NCBI RefSeq assembly: GCF_024679245.1
Contig: NC_090177.1
Coordinates: forward strand, 25,544,632 to 25,608,631
DNA: 64,000 nt
Reading direction: 5' to 3'
DNA from: Pseudorasbora parva
Taxonomy: Eukaryota > Chordata > Actinopteri > Cypriniformes > Gobionidae
Shown piece by piece: positions 39,698-53,512 of this stretch. Made by a program: the position numbers and the translations under genes. Position 1 is the first letter of the stretch. Each line of letters begins with the position of its first letter. The notes below the pieces were generated by a model. The model saw only the letters and a list, made by a program, of their open reading frames with translations. It was not told the DNA's origin and made no database searches.

Positions 39698-40612
39698 CAC
39701 TCACCTAAAGGATTATTAGGAACACCTGTTCAATTTCTCATTAATGCAATTATCTAATCAACCAATCACATGGCAGTTGCTTCAATGCATTTAGGGGTGT
39801 GGCCCTGGTCAAGACAATCTCCTGAACTCCAAATTAAATGTCAGAATGGGAAAGAAAGGTGATTTAAGCAATTTTGAGCATGGCTTGGTTGTTGTTGCCA
39901 GCAAGCCGGTCCGAGTATTTCACAATCTGCTCAGTTACTGGGATTTTCACACACAACCATTTCTAGAGTTTATTAAGAATGGTGTGAAAAGTGAAAAACA
40001 TCCAGTATGGGCAGTCCTGTGGGCGAAAATGCCTTGTTGATGCTAGAGGTCAGAGGAGAATGGGCCGACTGATTCAAGCTGATAGAAGAGCAACTTTGAC
40101 TGAAATAACCACTCGTTACAACCGAGGTATGGAGCAAAGCATTTGTGAAGCCACAACACGCACAACCTTGAGGCAGATGGGCTACAACAGCAGAAGACCC
40201 CACCGGGTACCACTCATCTCCACTACAAATAGGAAAAAGAGGCTACAATTTGCACAAGCTCACCAAAATTGGACAGTTGAAGACTGGAAAAATTTTGCCT
40301 GGTCTGAGGAGTCTTGGTTTCTGTTGAGACATTCAGATGGTAGTCAGAATTTGGCGTAAACAGAATGAGAACATGAATCCATCATGCCTTGTTACCACTG
40401 TGCATGCTTGTGGTGGTGCTGTAATGGTGTGGGGGATGTTTTCTTGGCACACTTTAGGCCCCTTTAGTGCCACTTGGGCATTGTTTAAATGCCACAGCCT
40501 ACCTGGCATTGTTTCTGACCATGCAGTTCTGAAGGTGAAAGGGGGGGTCAAAAACAGTTGACCCCCCCCCCCCCCTTCTGTATGGTGTTCCTAATAATCC
40601 TTTAGGTGAGTG
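39698..40612 (+). mobile_element. Internally deleted Tc1-like transposon
   Basis: The ends CACTCACCTAAAGGATTATT and AATAATCCTTTAGGTGAGTG are perfect inverted repeats, flanked by TA at 39696-39697 and 40613-40614. At 915 bp it is much shorter than a full Tc1 (about 1.2-1.6 kb) because the 3' part of the transposase is missing. A run of C (40561-40575) sits at the deletion side. Confidence 0.93.
39846..40560 (+). pseudogene. Tc1 transposase pseudogene, C-terminus deleted
   Basis: The frame starts MGKKGDLSNFEHGLVV and is shifted several times in the helix-turn-helix region. From 39991 a long frame carries GRLIQADRRATLTEIT, then WTVEDWKNFAWSEESWFLLRHSDG. The position usually occupied by the first catalytic Asp (WSDES) is Glu. 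After a further frameshift at about 40340, IWRKQNEN and VMVWGMFSWHTLGP follow. The segment with the second Asp and the Glu is deleted. Confidence 0.85.
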
Positions 40613-40727
40613 TATGTGCATGTATGTAATAGTTAGACCACTTCTATTATTGATGCTATCAATATGTGAATAGTTTCAAACTGTTAGAAGGTGTTTTAAA
40701 AAAATGTTTTGCCTATCTTACCTTTAA

Positions 40728-42160
40728 CTTCTTAATCCGCACCGGATCGTGGGCGGGGCGTCTGACGCAAGTGGGCGTGTCTCTACTTATAATTACTTTT
40801 GTTTTATACAAACTGTTCAATCAACTATCACAAACTATGCATCATTTGAAAGCTAAAACACTCAAGATTCATGTTCTGAACTCGTTTTTGCAATAAATAC
40901 ACCAGAGAGGAAAGGGTTAAATTAAATGCTAAAGCAGTGGCTATTTAAACATTAGCATAATGAACGCGGTACTCATCTTTCATCTCCTGACGTTCAGATC
41001 AGATCGGACGAATCCACGAAACAACAGCATACATGTCTGTGTAAGAGTCCACTCTTCAAAATGCATCCCACTTTTAATCCAAAACAACGAAAAAATAAGG
41101 GGAAAAAACTAAAAATCCTCCGTTGTTTGCATAAGCGTTTTGTGTTAAGAGTAATCAATCATGTCCATTTTCAATGAAATAGCGATTGTAAGCCTTATTT
41201 TGACAATCTCCCCTGTACTGTGGACTGTTCCGGTCTTGTTAAACCCTCCCAGGTCTCTCTCCTTCAATCAAAAGCTGACTAGGACACATAAATAGAAAGG
41301 GTCTGGGTGACTGGTAGTCACTGGGTGATGCATCTGTCAGTCAAACTCGCCGGTTGTTTTAGTTGGATAAGCCATTCAATGCCTAGCCAATGCATAGCCA
41401 GCATAGATTTGATTGATGGATGTAGTAACGAATCAAAAGACAATATTTTGTAAGAGACGTCGTAAGAAGCATTGGTGAATACCTCATGCTTACTTAGCTG
41501 TTACTTAGCGTCGTCTCCACAGTTTTCATTCATCGTATCCAGCGCCTGCCAGTGTAAGCGCACACACTTACACACAACGCGCAGACTAAATAAGAGACTG
41601 TTTTTATCAACTAAATGAGTTTTTTTACACTTGTAAATTCTGTAAATAGTTGTTTTAGTTATCAGGGACTGCAAATGCATTATAATTAGCAGTTTATTGC
41701 AGATTTATTTGAATAAAAACTACTCTTTACTATTACACAAATGTTCTAATATAATTGGACTTTATTGAAAGGACGCCCAGTCTTTTTTGACATAAAAGCT
41801 TACAGAAGCTACATTTTTGAGAGAATCGTCCTCAAATTTTAATCAAAGCATGATCAGACATTCAGTTTTATATTTAGGTTATTTTCAGGGCATAAAAATT
41901 AAAATCTAATATTTTTTTCCATAAGGGAATAATAAAAAAATAAAAACGTGAGTCACTTACATGCATATTTCCCCTTGTTTTAATCTGTCCCTATACTATT
42001 TGAGTTATTATGACTTTTGGGTAACATAATTTAAAGTGTCTAGTTTAAAATAAGACCACATTTATGGATATAGACCATAGGGTTTAAGAGCTGCAGACAT
42101 TTTTATTTGGAGTATGTCATTTTTTTATTTATTTCTCAGCACAGGGCGAGGGTTAAGAGG
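40728..42160. mobile_element. TTAA-flanked element, piggyBac-like termini
   Basis: TTAA at 40724-40727 and 42161-42164 flanks ends reading CTTCTTAATCCGC and, reversed, CCTCTTAACCCTCGCCC. A pyrimidine-rich start after TTAA followed by an inner TTAA fits piggyBac better than Kolobok. The interior includes copy B of the dispersed repeat (41323-41760) and no transposase. Confidence 0.65.
41323..41760 (+). repeat. Dispersed repeat, copy B
   Basis: This matches both halves of the repeat at 34360-36190 but lacks the MITE and the extra 630 bp, so it approximates the unoccupied arrangement. It ends TTTATTTGAATAAAAAC. It lies within the TTAA element. Confidence 0.6.
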
Positions 42161-42164
42161 TTAA

Positions 42165-43830
42165 AGGCTAATAATCCCCTAAAAATTGAATTGTACAAGT
42201 TAGATGCGTGTGTATTTTTCAATGAAAATTTTTCCTTGTAAAATCAATAATTTCAAATGCTATGGTACAAACAACTGTAGGATTCACATAGTAATCAGAC
42301 ACATTCGTTAGAGCAGCACATGTGTGAATGTGACTGATGGTGGATGTTTTAATGCCCTAAGTACAGTATATTAGTTTCCTAATATGCACACCTTTAAATG
42401 AGCCTCAGACTCATGAGTCTCTTGTTAGTCTGTCTTCATTGCACACTCGCACAAGACAGTGAACAGCAGAAAGCTGCTTAGGGGGATACTGCAGAGGAGA
42501 GCCAGTCGCGAGGATGGCGCACGCACACACGACTGCCACCCGCCCACGCACCATCCTCATCCTCATCACAGTCTTTCGCTTTGACCGCACAGACACTTGC
42601 TGCTGTAAGATGATTATTGTACAAAAGTATATGTGTGCTGATACTCAGCAGAATTTACTTTTTAAGAAGGAGCCAAATGTTTGGTGTTCCTTCACGCCCC
42701 TTTTTGTAGTGTGAGTGGCTGACGGTCTGTATGTGTGTGTATTTGTGTGTGTGGCACTGATTCGACTCATCATGCTCTTCTGCTCCAGATGGTGGAAGCT
42801 AAAAAGGCGGATTTCTCTGTGGCTTAGCTCTGAGATTAGTCTCATTTCATCTCTCTGTTCATTTAACGGCTTTGGTGTTGATGTGTTTGTATATACATGG
42901 ATGTTTCTCCGAGTTCAGGCACTTTTATGTCCCAGGGGTTTATTCACACTAAGAGATTGCAAATATTTTTGTTGCATAAAGATCACACTAAAAGTGCCTC
43001 ATAAACTCTTAACCATGCCTTGACTACTCTTTGAACTTCTTTTATAGTCCGTATAGATTTAATTGTCTTAACCTTGTCCCAGACCCAGACTTTCAATCCT
43101 AAACTTTGAAAATTCATAAAATATGAATCATTACTTTTTCATAACTATAATAATCTAAGGCAGAGGTGACCAAAGTTTTTACAACTAAGGGCCAAAAAAA
43201 AAAAAAAAAAATCACCCCAAACTTTTGATTGGAAGTGCAATTTTTTTTACACAAGGACCCTTAGTTACAGTGTAATTTCCATCATGGCCAACAATTTTGC
43301 CACTAAATTATGCAAAAAGTGTTAAAAAAAATATATATATATATACAGTTGTGCTTATTTAGCATACATAACATCCTGGCTATGGTATTAGCCTTTTTCT
43401 GCCATTTTAAAATGTAGGAAATAACATTTGTTCATGATAATCAGATAAAGTAATAGTTTCATTAAAAGTTAGTGTTCTTGGTTGCCAGGGAGACAGTGAA
43501 AGTGAAGAGCTTAAATGAAATTGATGCATATGAGTGAAAAAATATATATGAATTATATGTGTTTTTTTTTTTCCTTCAAATGAAGTTGTAATTTGTCAAA
43601 TTAAGCAAAACGATGTTAAATATAATTTAATTGTGTGTGTTTCAGAATAAATAACACAATAGCTATGACATTAATCATAGTAAGACAAGGAAGTTGCCCA
43701 TTTTATTACAAAAGTGTAATTTCCACCACAGAAAGTCTACTGATCTGAGGTGCTGGAAATAATATTTGTTCAAGACATGGAGAGATATGATATAATTCTT
43801 TGTTGCATGTATGTTCTCTTTTGGACATAG
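42165..43830. other. Non-coding DNA with one hAT-like end
   Basis: No gene is visible. GCAGAGGTGACCAAAGTTTTT at 43162-43182 followed by a poly-A run resembles a hAT terminus (CAGRGGTGACCAA type) without a partner. Short (TA)n is at 43329-43344. Confidence 0.4.
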
Positions 43831-43983
43831 TACAGTGAGGAAAATAAGTATTTGAACACCCTGCTATTTTGCAAGTTCTCCCACTTAAAAATCATGGAGG
43901 GGGTCTGAAATTGTCATCGTAGATGCTTGTCCACTTTGAGAGACATAATCTAAATTTAAAAAATCCAGAAATCACGATGTATA

Positions 43984-45375
43984 CAGGTCCTTCTCAAAAA
44001 AATAGCATATTGTGATAAAGTTCATTATTTTCGATAATGTAATGATAAAAATTAAACTTTCATATATTTTATATTCATTACACACTAACTGAAATATTTC
44101 AGGTCTTTTATTGTTTTAATACTGATGGTTTTGACATACAGCTCATGAAAATCCAAAATCTAAAAAAATTAGCTTATCATGAAAAGGTTCTCTAAACAAG
44201 CTATTAACCTAATCATCTGAATCATCTAATTAACTCTAAACACCTGTAAAAGATTCCTGAGGCTTTTAAAAACTCCCAGCCTGGTTCATTACTCAAAACC
44301 GCATTCATGGGAAAGACTGCTGACCCGACCCTGTCCAGAAGGCCATCATTGACACCCTCAAGCAAGAGGGTAAGACACAGAAAGACATTTCTGAATGAAT
44401 AGGCTGTTCCCAGAGTGCTGTATCAAGGCACCTCAGTGGGAAGTCTGTGGGAAGGAAAAAGTGTGGCAAAAAATGCTGCACAACGGGAAGAGGTGACCGG
44501 ACCCTGAGGAAGATTGTGGAGAAGGAGCGATTCCAGACCTTGGGGGACCTGCGGAAGCAGTGGACTGAGTCTGGAGTAGAGACATCCAGAGCCACCGTGC
44601 ACAGGCGTGTGCAGGAAATGGGCTACAGGTGTCGCATTCCCCAGGTCAAGCCACTTTGGGCTACAGCGAAGCAGCACTGGACTTTTGCTCAGTGGTCCAA
44701 AGTACTTTTTTCGGATGAAAGCAAATTTTGCATGTCATTTGAAAAACAAGGTGCCAGAGTCTGGAGGAAGACCGGGGAGAAGGAAATGCCAAAATGCCTG
44801 AAGTCCAGTGTCAAGTACCCACAGTCAGTGATGGTCTGGGGTGCCATGTCAGCTGCTGGTGTTGGTCCACTGTGTTTTATCAAGGGCAGGGTCAATGCAG
44901 CTAGCTATCAGGAGATTTTGGAGCACTTCATGCTTCCATCTGCTGAAAAGCTTTATGGAGATGAAGATTTCGTTTTTCAGCACGACCTGGCTCACAGTGC
45001 CAAAACCACCGGTAAATGGTTTACTGACCATGGTATTACTGTGCTCAATTGGCCTGCCAACTCTCCTGCCTGAACCCCATAGAGAATCTGTGGGATATTG
45101 TGAAGAGAAAGTTGAGAGAAGCAAAAGCCAACACTGGATGAGCTTAACTCCGCTATCGAAGCATCCTGGGCCTCCATAACACCTCAGCAGTGCCACAGGC
45201 TGATTGCCTCCATGCCACGCCGCATTGAAGCAGTCATTTCTGCAAAAGGATTGCCGTTCAAAAGGATTCATTGGTGTGCAATGAATATAAAATATATGAA
45301 AGTTTAATTTTTATTATTACATTATGGAAAATAATGAACTTTTATCACATATGCTAATTTTTTGAGAAGGACCTG
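43984..45375 (+). mobile_element. Inner Tc1-like transposon
   Basis: Ends CAGGTCCTTCTCAAAAAA and TTTTTTGAGAAGGACCTG are flanked by TA at 43982-43983 and 45376-45377. The inverted repeats extend about 107 bp (shared TTCATATATTTTATATTCATT). The 1392-bp element has a nearly complete transposase. It landed inside the left inverted repeat of the outer Tc1 and so is younger than it. Confidence 0.94.
44307..45307 (+). pseudogene. Tc1 transposase pseudogene, nearly full length
   Basis: From ATG 44307 (MGKTADP) there is an early frameshift. Helix-turn-helix sequence resumes as QKAIIDTLKQEGKTQKDI and meets a stop at 44393-44398, where an Arg is expected. From 44447 a 208-codon frame carries the second helix-turn-helix, LFSDESKFCM with the first Asp, and VFQHDLAHSAKTT with the second Asp. 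Just before the Glu block, at about 45069, one base is missing, so NSPA runs into a stop; [17 protein letters not shown] with the Glu continues in another frame. All three DD34E residues are present in the DNA, and the gene is dead through two frameshifts and one nonsense codon. Confidence 0.88.
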
Positions 45376-45449
45376 TAGTGTATAAAAAATATTTAACTAT
45401 ATATTTTTTATGATACAGCTGCAAATAAGTGCAACCTGAAAAAACAATG

Positions 45450-46110
45450 TTAATATTTGGTACAGTAGCCTTTGTTTAAAATCACAGAGGTCAAACGTTT
45501 CCTTTAGTTTTTCACCAGGTTTGCACACACTGCAGGAGGGATTTTGGCCCACTCCTCCACACAGATCTCTAGATCAGTCAGGTTTCTGTCCTGTCGCTGA
45601 GAAACAGCGATTCCAAAGATTCTCTATTGGGTTTAGGTCTGTAGACTGGCTAGGCCACGCCAGAATCTTGATATGCTTCTTACAGAGCCACTTCTTAGTT
45701 ATCCTGGCTGTGTCCTTCGGGTCATTGCCATGTCGGAAGACTCAGCCTCACCCATCTTCAATGCTCTAACTGAGGGAAGGAGGTTGTTCCCCATACTTAA
45801 GATGGGCCTGGACATGTGCTGGTTTAAATAGGGGAACCTTCCGTGCCATGCATGATTTCAAACCATGACGTCTTAGTGTATTACCAACAGTAACCTTGGA
45901 AACGGTGGTCCCAGCTCTTTTCAGGTCATTGACCAGCTCTTCCCGTGTAGTTCTGGTCTGATTTCTCACCTTTCTTAGGATCATTGAGACCCCACGAGGT
46001 GAGATCTTGCATGGAGCCCCAGTCCAAGGGAGATTGACAGTCATGCTTAGCTTTTAACAGGCTCCAACAGTGGACCTTTTTTCACCAAGCTGCTTGGCAG
46101 TTTGTAATGA
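45450..46110 (-). pseudogene. Outer Tc1 transposase, deleted and broken
   Basis: Minus strand from 46110: TAKQLGEKRSTVG, a stop, then [18 protein letters not shown] and [20 protein letters not shown], the bipartite helix-turn-helix region. After [11 protein letters not shown] (about 45800) the core with the first catalytic Asp is missing. The next readable part, [16 protein letters not shown], has Gly where the second Asp is expected, then [11 protein letters not shown] with the Glu, and ends near 45460 with KGYCTKY and a stop. Orientation matches the outer inverted repeats. Confidence 0.82.
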
Positions 46111-46116
46111 CGTAAT

Positions 46117-48109
46117 CAGGGATGTGATTTTTCCGGATTAATCCGGAATTCCGGATTTTCCGACCTGAAAATGTGACCTACGTAAATCATGCAGATCTGT
46201 AAAAAAAAAAAAAATGGCGGGGGCGGGGGGGATTGGTGGGTTGACCGTCATCTCACAGCCGTCACCATGGTAACCCGGGTCGAAACCACGATCGCGGGAT
46301 GGGCAACAAGGACTGTATCGTGACAAGAACATCACCGGATCGGATGATCTGGGTATACTATTGCTTGTGTCTATATATAACCTATAAGTTACTAATTTGA
46401 CTTTGTTGTCGATTGATTAGATGATCGATTTTGATTGATTTTCCACTATGGCAGGATGTTTAAGCTGCATTTAACATTAACTTGACAGCTAACATTACTT
46501 GTATTTGCTAGCACTAGCTATATATGCAAACAGCGCGCTTTTCGGCGCCCCCCGCTTTTTTCACGTCAGTTTGGGTGACAAAGTCATCTGAAGCCATTCC
46601 ATAGCTTAACCCTTAAATGCATGACTGTTTCGCCAAACATTCTTACATATTGGGGACCCGGTTCTATATTTAACATGGATAACGTTAGACCTCTACCTGT
46701 CGCGATAATATATACAACTCCTGATGTTAGAGTAACAGCTACAGAAGAATAAAATAAAACGTATTTCGTTACCTTTTGGAGCTTGGAAGGGTTCAGTTTG
46801 AGCAGATGTTTAATACCATCATCATCTGTCCTCGTCAGAGTTCGTTTACCAGTATATTCAGCATCTGCCTCATATTCGCGATCTCACGCATATTCTCCAA
46901 ACTCATTTTCAACGTCTTCAAAATCAATATTTTGCTCACTGACAGCTTCTTGACCACATCCATCATCAAGAGACAGTGACACTAACATATGATTGTGTTT
47001 AGTACTTGCTCTCTGCAGTAAATCACTGAGTCATTTCAAGTTTTGTAGATTATAATTATTATTGTTTCGTTTTCTGTCAGAGGTAACTATGAGTGAAACG
47101 TCACATCATCATTGTGTATCAGACATCGCCACCTTGTGGAATAAATGTGAATTGCACCCCCATTTCGTCATTATAGATTAATTTATCATGCCAGGCGCAA
47201 ATTCCAAAAGAAACGTGTAGAGGCTCTAAAAAAGCTTTCTACAAAGGCTAAAGAGTCATAGAAAAATTGAGGCCTTCTTTTGACATGAAAATGTGCATGC
47301 TGCACATTTAGCTATTAAAATTGGGTAAAAATGCATCCACCAAATAATTAGTTATTTTTCATACTGTACAAAAAAGTTATTACAATAAAATGTATTTTTT
47401 TGTTCAAATAAGTTGTTATGGGTCCTGCTTTACTGTCCGTATTGATCCGCCACCAGTTTGTTCGGCGCGGGGGTGGGGTTGGTCTATATTATAAAATATG
47501 GTATATTTTCCTGCTTTTTTGTCCTTAGCCAATCACATGCCTGCGTAATGTAATGTAATGACGTCACTAGAACCGTTTGTTGACTAACCCTCCGCCCACA
47601 AGAACACGCAAAAAGGGGGCGTGGTCTTATTGCTCTCCCACATGGAGAAGAGCGCGCATTCAGCTTGCATTTCCCCGTTATGGTAAGAGGCGGGACCTTT
47701 CCGGGCAAAGTGCGCTAAGCGGCTGTCCAATCACAACACGGGAAGCGCTGGCCCAATCAGAACTCGTTACGTATTTCTGAAGGAGGGACTTCATAGAACA
47801 AGGAAATCATCAGGCCGTTTTTAGGACAGAGGAAAGAGTGCTGTACAAATAAGAAAATTGTGTGAAAAATACAGTTTTTTTACACGCGAAACATGAACTC
47901 ATGTTATATTGCACACTGTAAACATAATCAAAGCTTCAAAAACACGCGAAGAATGGGACCTTTCAGGGATGCAGGTTATTTCACCTTTTAACACCATTGT
48001 TGATTCATCTCCCCTCAGAGGCAGTCCTTTAATGGCGCGCTTATGTAATTCTCAAAACGTCCACAAGATGGCGGGAAATCTGATATTACAAACCCGATAC
48101 CGATTATGG
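46117..48109. other. Composite insertion inside the outer Tc1
   Basis: At 46117 CAGGGATGTGATTTTTCCGG begins a DNA-transposon-like terminus, with GGATTAATCCGGAATTCCGG palindromic content. TTAACCCTTAAATGCATGAC at 46604-46623 looks like a piggyBac-type end. From 48090 CCGATACCGATTATGGG looks like the inner end of another hAT. No partners or target duplications could be matched, so the boundaries are undefined. No recognisable gene. Confidence 0.4.
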
Positions 48110-48117
48110 GAAAATGC

Positions 48118-48647
48118 TAGCCTAGAAATCTAGACGCACCCTAGCGGCAGAAAATTTAATCTGCCCGCAAGTGTCGACTAGGAACTCTCAATACCCTTCT
48201 GAGCTGTATTCCTTTCACTCTGGATTGGCCAATCACATCGTGTATAGAGTCGGCGGGCGGGGCCATAATGATGACGGCCGAGTTGCGTTTGCGTGCTTCT
48301 AGTAAACATAGAAACTGGCGAACGGCGGCGGTCTTTCAAATCAGCTTTGACTGCGACTCTGGTAGACTTGGAGTTAAGCTTTTCTCTGAGAAAAGAACAA
48401 AGAACGGCACTGAAGTCATTCTTAAAAAGGGAAGATGTGTTCGGAGTTTAGCCGACCGGATACAGTGAATTTTTAGTCTATCAACAAGCTCTGTTTTACC
48501 TTCGTTGCTCTGGTTGGTGTAGCGCTATCCTATCGCGTGCAGAGGGAGTTTGAAAGACAACCGTTTATCCCGCCCATCGGATTGAGCCCTGTCTATGGTA
48601 AGTTTCCAGACCAAACATCTTGATGTGGGTCTGGCTTGTCAGGCTAG
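48118..48647. mobile_element. hAT MITE with perfect 8-bp target duplication
   Basis: The left end TAGCCTAGAAATCTAG and right end GGCTTGTCAGGCTAG have short inverted tips, flanked by GAAAATGC at 48110-48117 and 48648-48655. The 530-bp element has no transposase. Removing it joins TTATGG with TTGAATATCGG, restoring the interior of an older repeat. Confidence 0.85.
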
Positions 48648-48770
48648 GAAAATGCTTGAATATCGGGAATCCAATATATCGGACGTTCGCTAGTCTTTAT
48701 GCAGTTAACGACCTCAAACAGGTGCATCTAATTTAGGATTATAAATGGAGTGGAGGTGGACATTTTAAAG

Positions 48771-49109
48771 GCTGCAACATTCTCCACAAGAACAGAGAAA
48801 GTTCTTGCTCCCAGAGCTGCGAGAACAAAATGGTGTCATTTTGTTCTCGCAGCCCTGGTTTGGGAGTTCTCGGAGCTTGTTCTCGACACGTCGCCTGAGC
48901 AGAACTTTTTTCTTGTGGGTGTCCGAGAACTATTGTGTGATTGGTCATACATTTAAAGTGGACGTGGTTAATGCAGAGAAACGCAGATGATCGGCACCTG
49001 CTTTTCTCATGAAGTATGGAATGTACTGGCCAGAACAAACTTTATTTTTGTTCTTGCCACATCGAGAAAACGAACACATTTCTTTGTTCTTGCAGAGTAT
49101 GTTCCAAGC
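48771..49109. mobile_element. Small MITE with internal 17-bp hairpin
   Basis: The ends GCTGCAACATTCTCCACAAG and, reversed, GCTTGGAACATACTCTGCAAG are inverted repeats of about 28 bp with a few mismatches. A perfect hairpin lies at 48816-48853: 17-bp stem GCTGCGAGAACAAAATG and 4-base loop GTGT. It interrupts the outer Tc1 between TTTTAAAG and TTAACAGGTC. I see no clear target duplication, so the superfamily is open. Confidence 0.65.
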
Positions 49110-49578
49110 TTAACAGGTCTATGAGGGTCAGAATTCTTGCTTATAGACAGGTGTTCAAATGCTTATTTGCAGCTGTATCATACAAATAAATAGTTAAAAA
49201 ATCATATATTGTGATTTCTGGATTTTTTTTTTTTAGATTATGTCTCACAGTGGACATGTACCTATGATGATAATTTCAGACCCCTCCATGATTTCCAAGT
49301 GCGAGAACTTGCAAAATACCAGGGTGTTCAAATACTTATTTTCCTCACTGAAAGTAGACAAATAAACATGTTGGAATGTGAAAAGTGTGTTTCAGGAATG
49401 TATTTTTACACACTCCGCAAGGCCAAAAGTATGAAGAAAAACAAACACTATATCTCTGTGTGAGTGTGATTGTGTTTCTGAGCTCTTCAGGCTTAGAGGA
49501 GAGTTTTATTTGGCTTGTGGCACAGTTCCTTTCATATCATACTCCCTCATCTCTTTCCTCTTTTCCTCTTTTCCTCTC

Positions 49579-49704
<126 letters not shown>

Positions 49705-50530
49705 TGTTACCGAGGCAGATAGCCCAGTAGACCTGACTCCCCTGGATGCATCTCCCATAGCGACAATTTACACTCTCCAGATGACCGTGGTGTATGTGCT
49801 TAGTGTTGAGCCCACTTATTCTGTCTGTGTCAACCCAAAGGTATGCTCTCCTTTCATTACCCACACTGGCAGAGAAGAGAACATTACCCATGATTCCCCT
49901 GGCGCACCTCATACAGATGCTTGCAGTTGTTCACAGGGATGGGGCTCTACACAAGAGCAAGACACACTACCGTTCAGCAGGGCCGTGTTAAGCCTTTGCG
50001 GGACCCTGGGCTAAGCTTTTGTGGGGCCCTTGAACCCCCCCCCCCATCCCCACCATTTAAATGTCAGGTTTAAACACCGTTTTATTCAATTAATCACTTT
50101 ATATTTACTTTATATTTATTATATATTAAGTTGCTCATGCAAGTGGCAAAATATTTAAACTATAGGCCTATGTTAAAATTTTTACATTAAAACTTACTAT
50201 AGACCAAAAATCTAGTCTTTAATTTCTTGAATTTTTAAATCTTTTAAGAAATCCTGCAGGTCATAAAGAACTTTATTTCTCCACCTTCAAGAAAGGATGA
50301 GAGCTCTCCATTATGTCTCCCTTTTTCCCTAAACGTGTCTGCTTCCTTGCTTTACCCGAGGCAAAAAGTATCTTAAACAGACTTTAAATAACATGAATCT
50401 GTGGTGAAATAACCAGATTTTCACTTCAATGCATGTTTATTTTAAAGCAAACAACGTTCTGTCACTTTAATTCAGCGCGTCCAGCACAAAATAGAATCTG
50501 TGTAGAAACGAACGACGTTTACCATTTCTG

Positions 50531-50629
50531 TAAAGACTTTTCGGAGATATGAAGGATGCAATACTACTCTATAGGTACTCAAGATTGACATGAGATTGAC
50601 TGAAACTGAGTGTTTCACCCCCCCTTTAA
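50531..50629 (+). repeat. Right-end fragment of the GGGGGGGTGAAA TTAA family
   Basis: AAGACTTTTCGGAGATATGAAGGATGCAAT... through GGTACTCAAGATTGACATGA to GTTTCACCCCCCCTTTAAG equals the right end of the complete copy at 54106-55301 (its last 97 bp). The left part of this copy is not recognisable upstream. Confidence 0.8.
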
Positions 50630-50639
50630 GGATGTCAGA

Positions 50640-50884
50640 GCTTTCAGATGCTCTCAACAGAATAGCTGCGCTCGCATCTCATTCTTTAGCTCCGTCCACA
50701 TGACGTGCCTTCATCCTCTTGTTTTTTTTTCTTCCGGAAAAACTGTACAGCCTATCTTTCTTTTATAAATATAATAAAACTAAAGACTTTTCGGATATAT
50801 GAAGGATGCAATACTACTCTATAGGTACTCAAGATTGACATGAGATTGACTGAAACTTAGTGGCCCCCCCTCCCCCCTCCTTAA
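50640..50884 (+). repeat. Second right-end fragment of the same TTAA family
   Basis: It starts near a GCTCCGTCCACATGACGTGCC block shared with 55119-55139 and ends GAAACTTAGTGGCCCCCCCTCCCCCC then CCTTAAG, a decayed terminus. Between them, ATATGAAGGATGCAATACTACTC and CAAGATTGACATGAGATTG are conserved. It is in the same orientation as, and adjacent to, the previous fragment. Confidence 0.78.
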
Positions 50885-50889
50885 GACAG

Positions 50890-53220
<2,331 letters not shown>

Positions 53221-53512
53221 ACACATGCTATTTTTTGGCCAGGTTATGTGAAATGTACTATACCATGATAGTACACAGTGGAAAAGATACTGGCATGGCA
53301 GCGTCTATAAATGTTGTACAGAAAACATTTATTTTAATATTGTATTGTATTTAGAAAAATATATATTATTATTGTCTAGGCCCCCATCTTGGTGCCAAAA
53401 CAGGTCTGATGTGTCGATACATGGGTTCCACAAGTCCTTTGCTTTGTATTTCCTTTGAAAAGACAACAGCAGCAGACTTTTTAAACGGTACATAACACAC
53501 ACTTTCTACCAA

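Larger units (their letters stand above)
43833..49350 (-). mobile_element. Outer Tc1-like transposon expanded by nested insertions
   Basis: The left inverted repeat starts CAGTGAGGAAAATAAGTATT after TA at 43831-43832. Its partner ends AATACTTATTTTCCTCACTG at 49350, where TA has decayed to AA. The two repeats align for about 210 bp, including ATCATGGAGG and GATACAGCTGCAAATAAG, once the inner Tc1 is removed. The transposase lies on the minus strand. At least four later insertions separate the two ends: a Tc1 (43984-45375), composite DNA from 46117, a hAT MITE (48118-48647) and a small MITE (48771-49109). Confidence 0.88.

Noticed and set aside
46776..46979. Possible piggyBac N-terminal acidic region on the minus strand
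   Set aside because: A run rich in Glu/Asp can be read in one frame, but it has a stop, no catalytic domain and no matching pair of termini, so I did not call it.
47880..48110. Small frame starting MNSCYIAHC considered as another THAP start
   Set aside because: Only a Cx5C-like beginning; no downstream CxxH or AVPT motif could be found.
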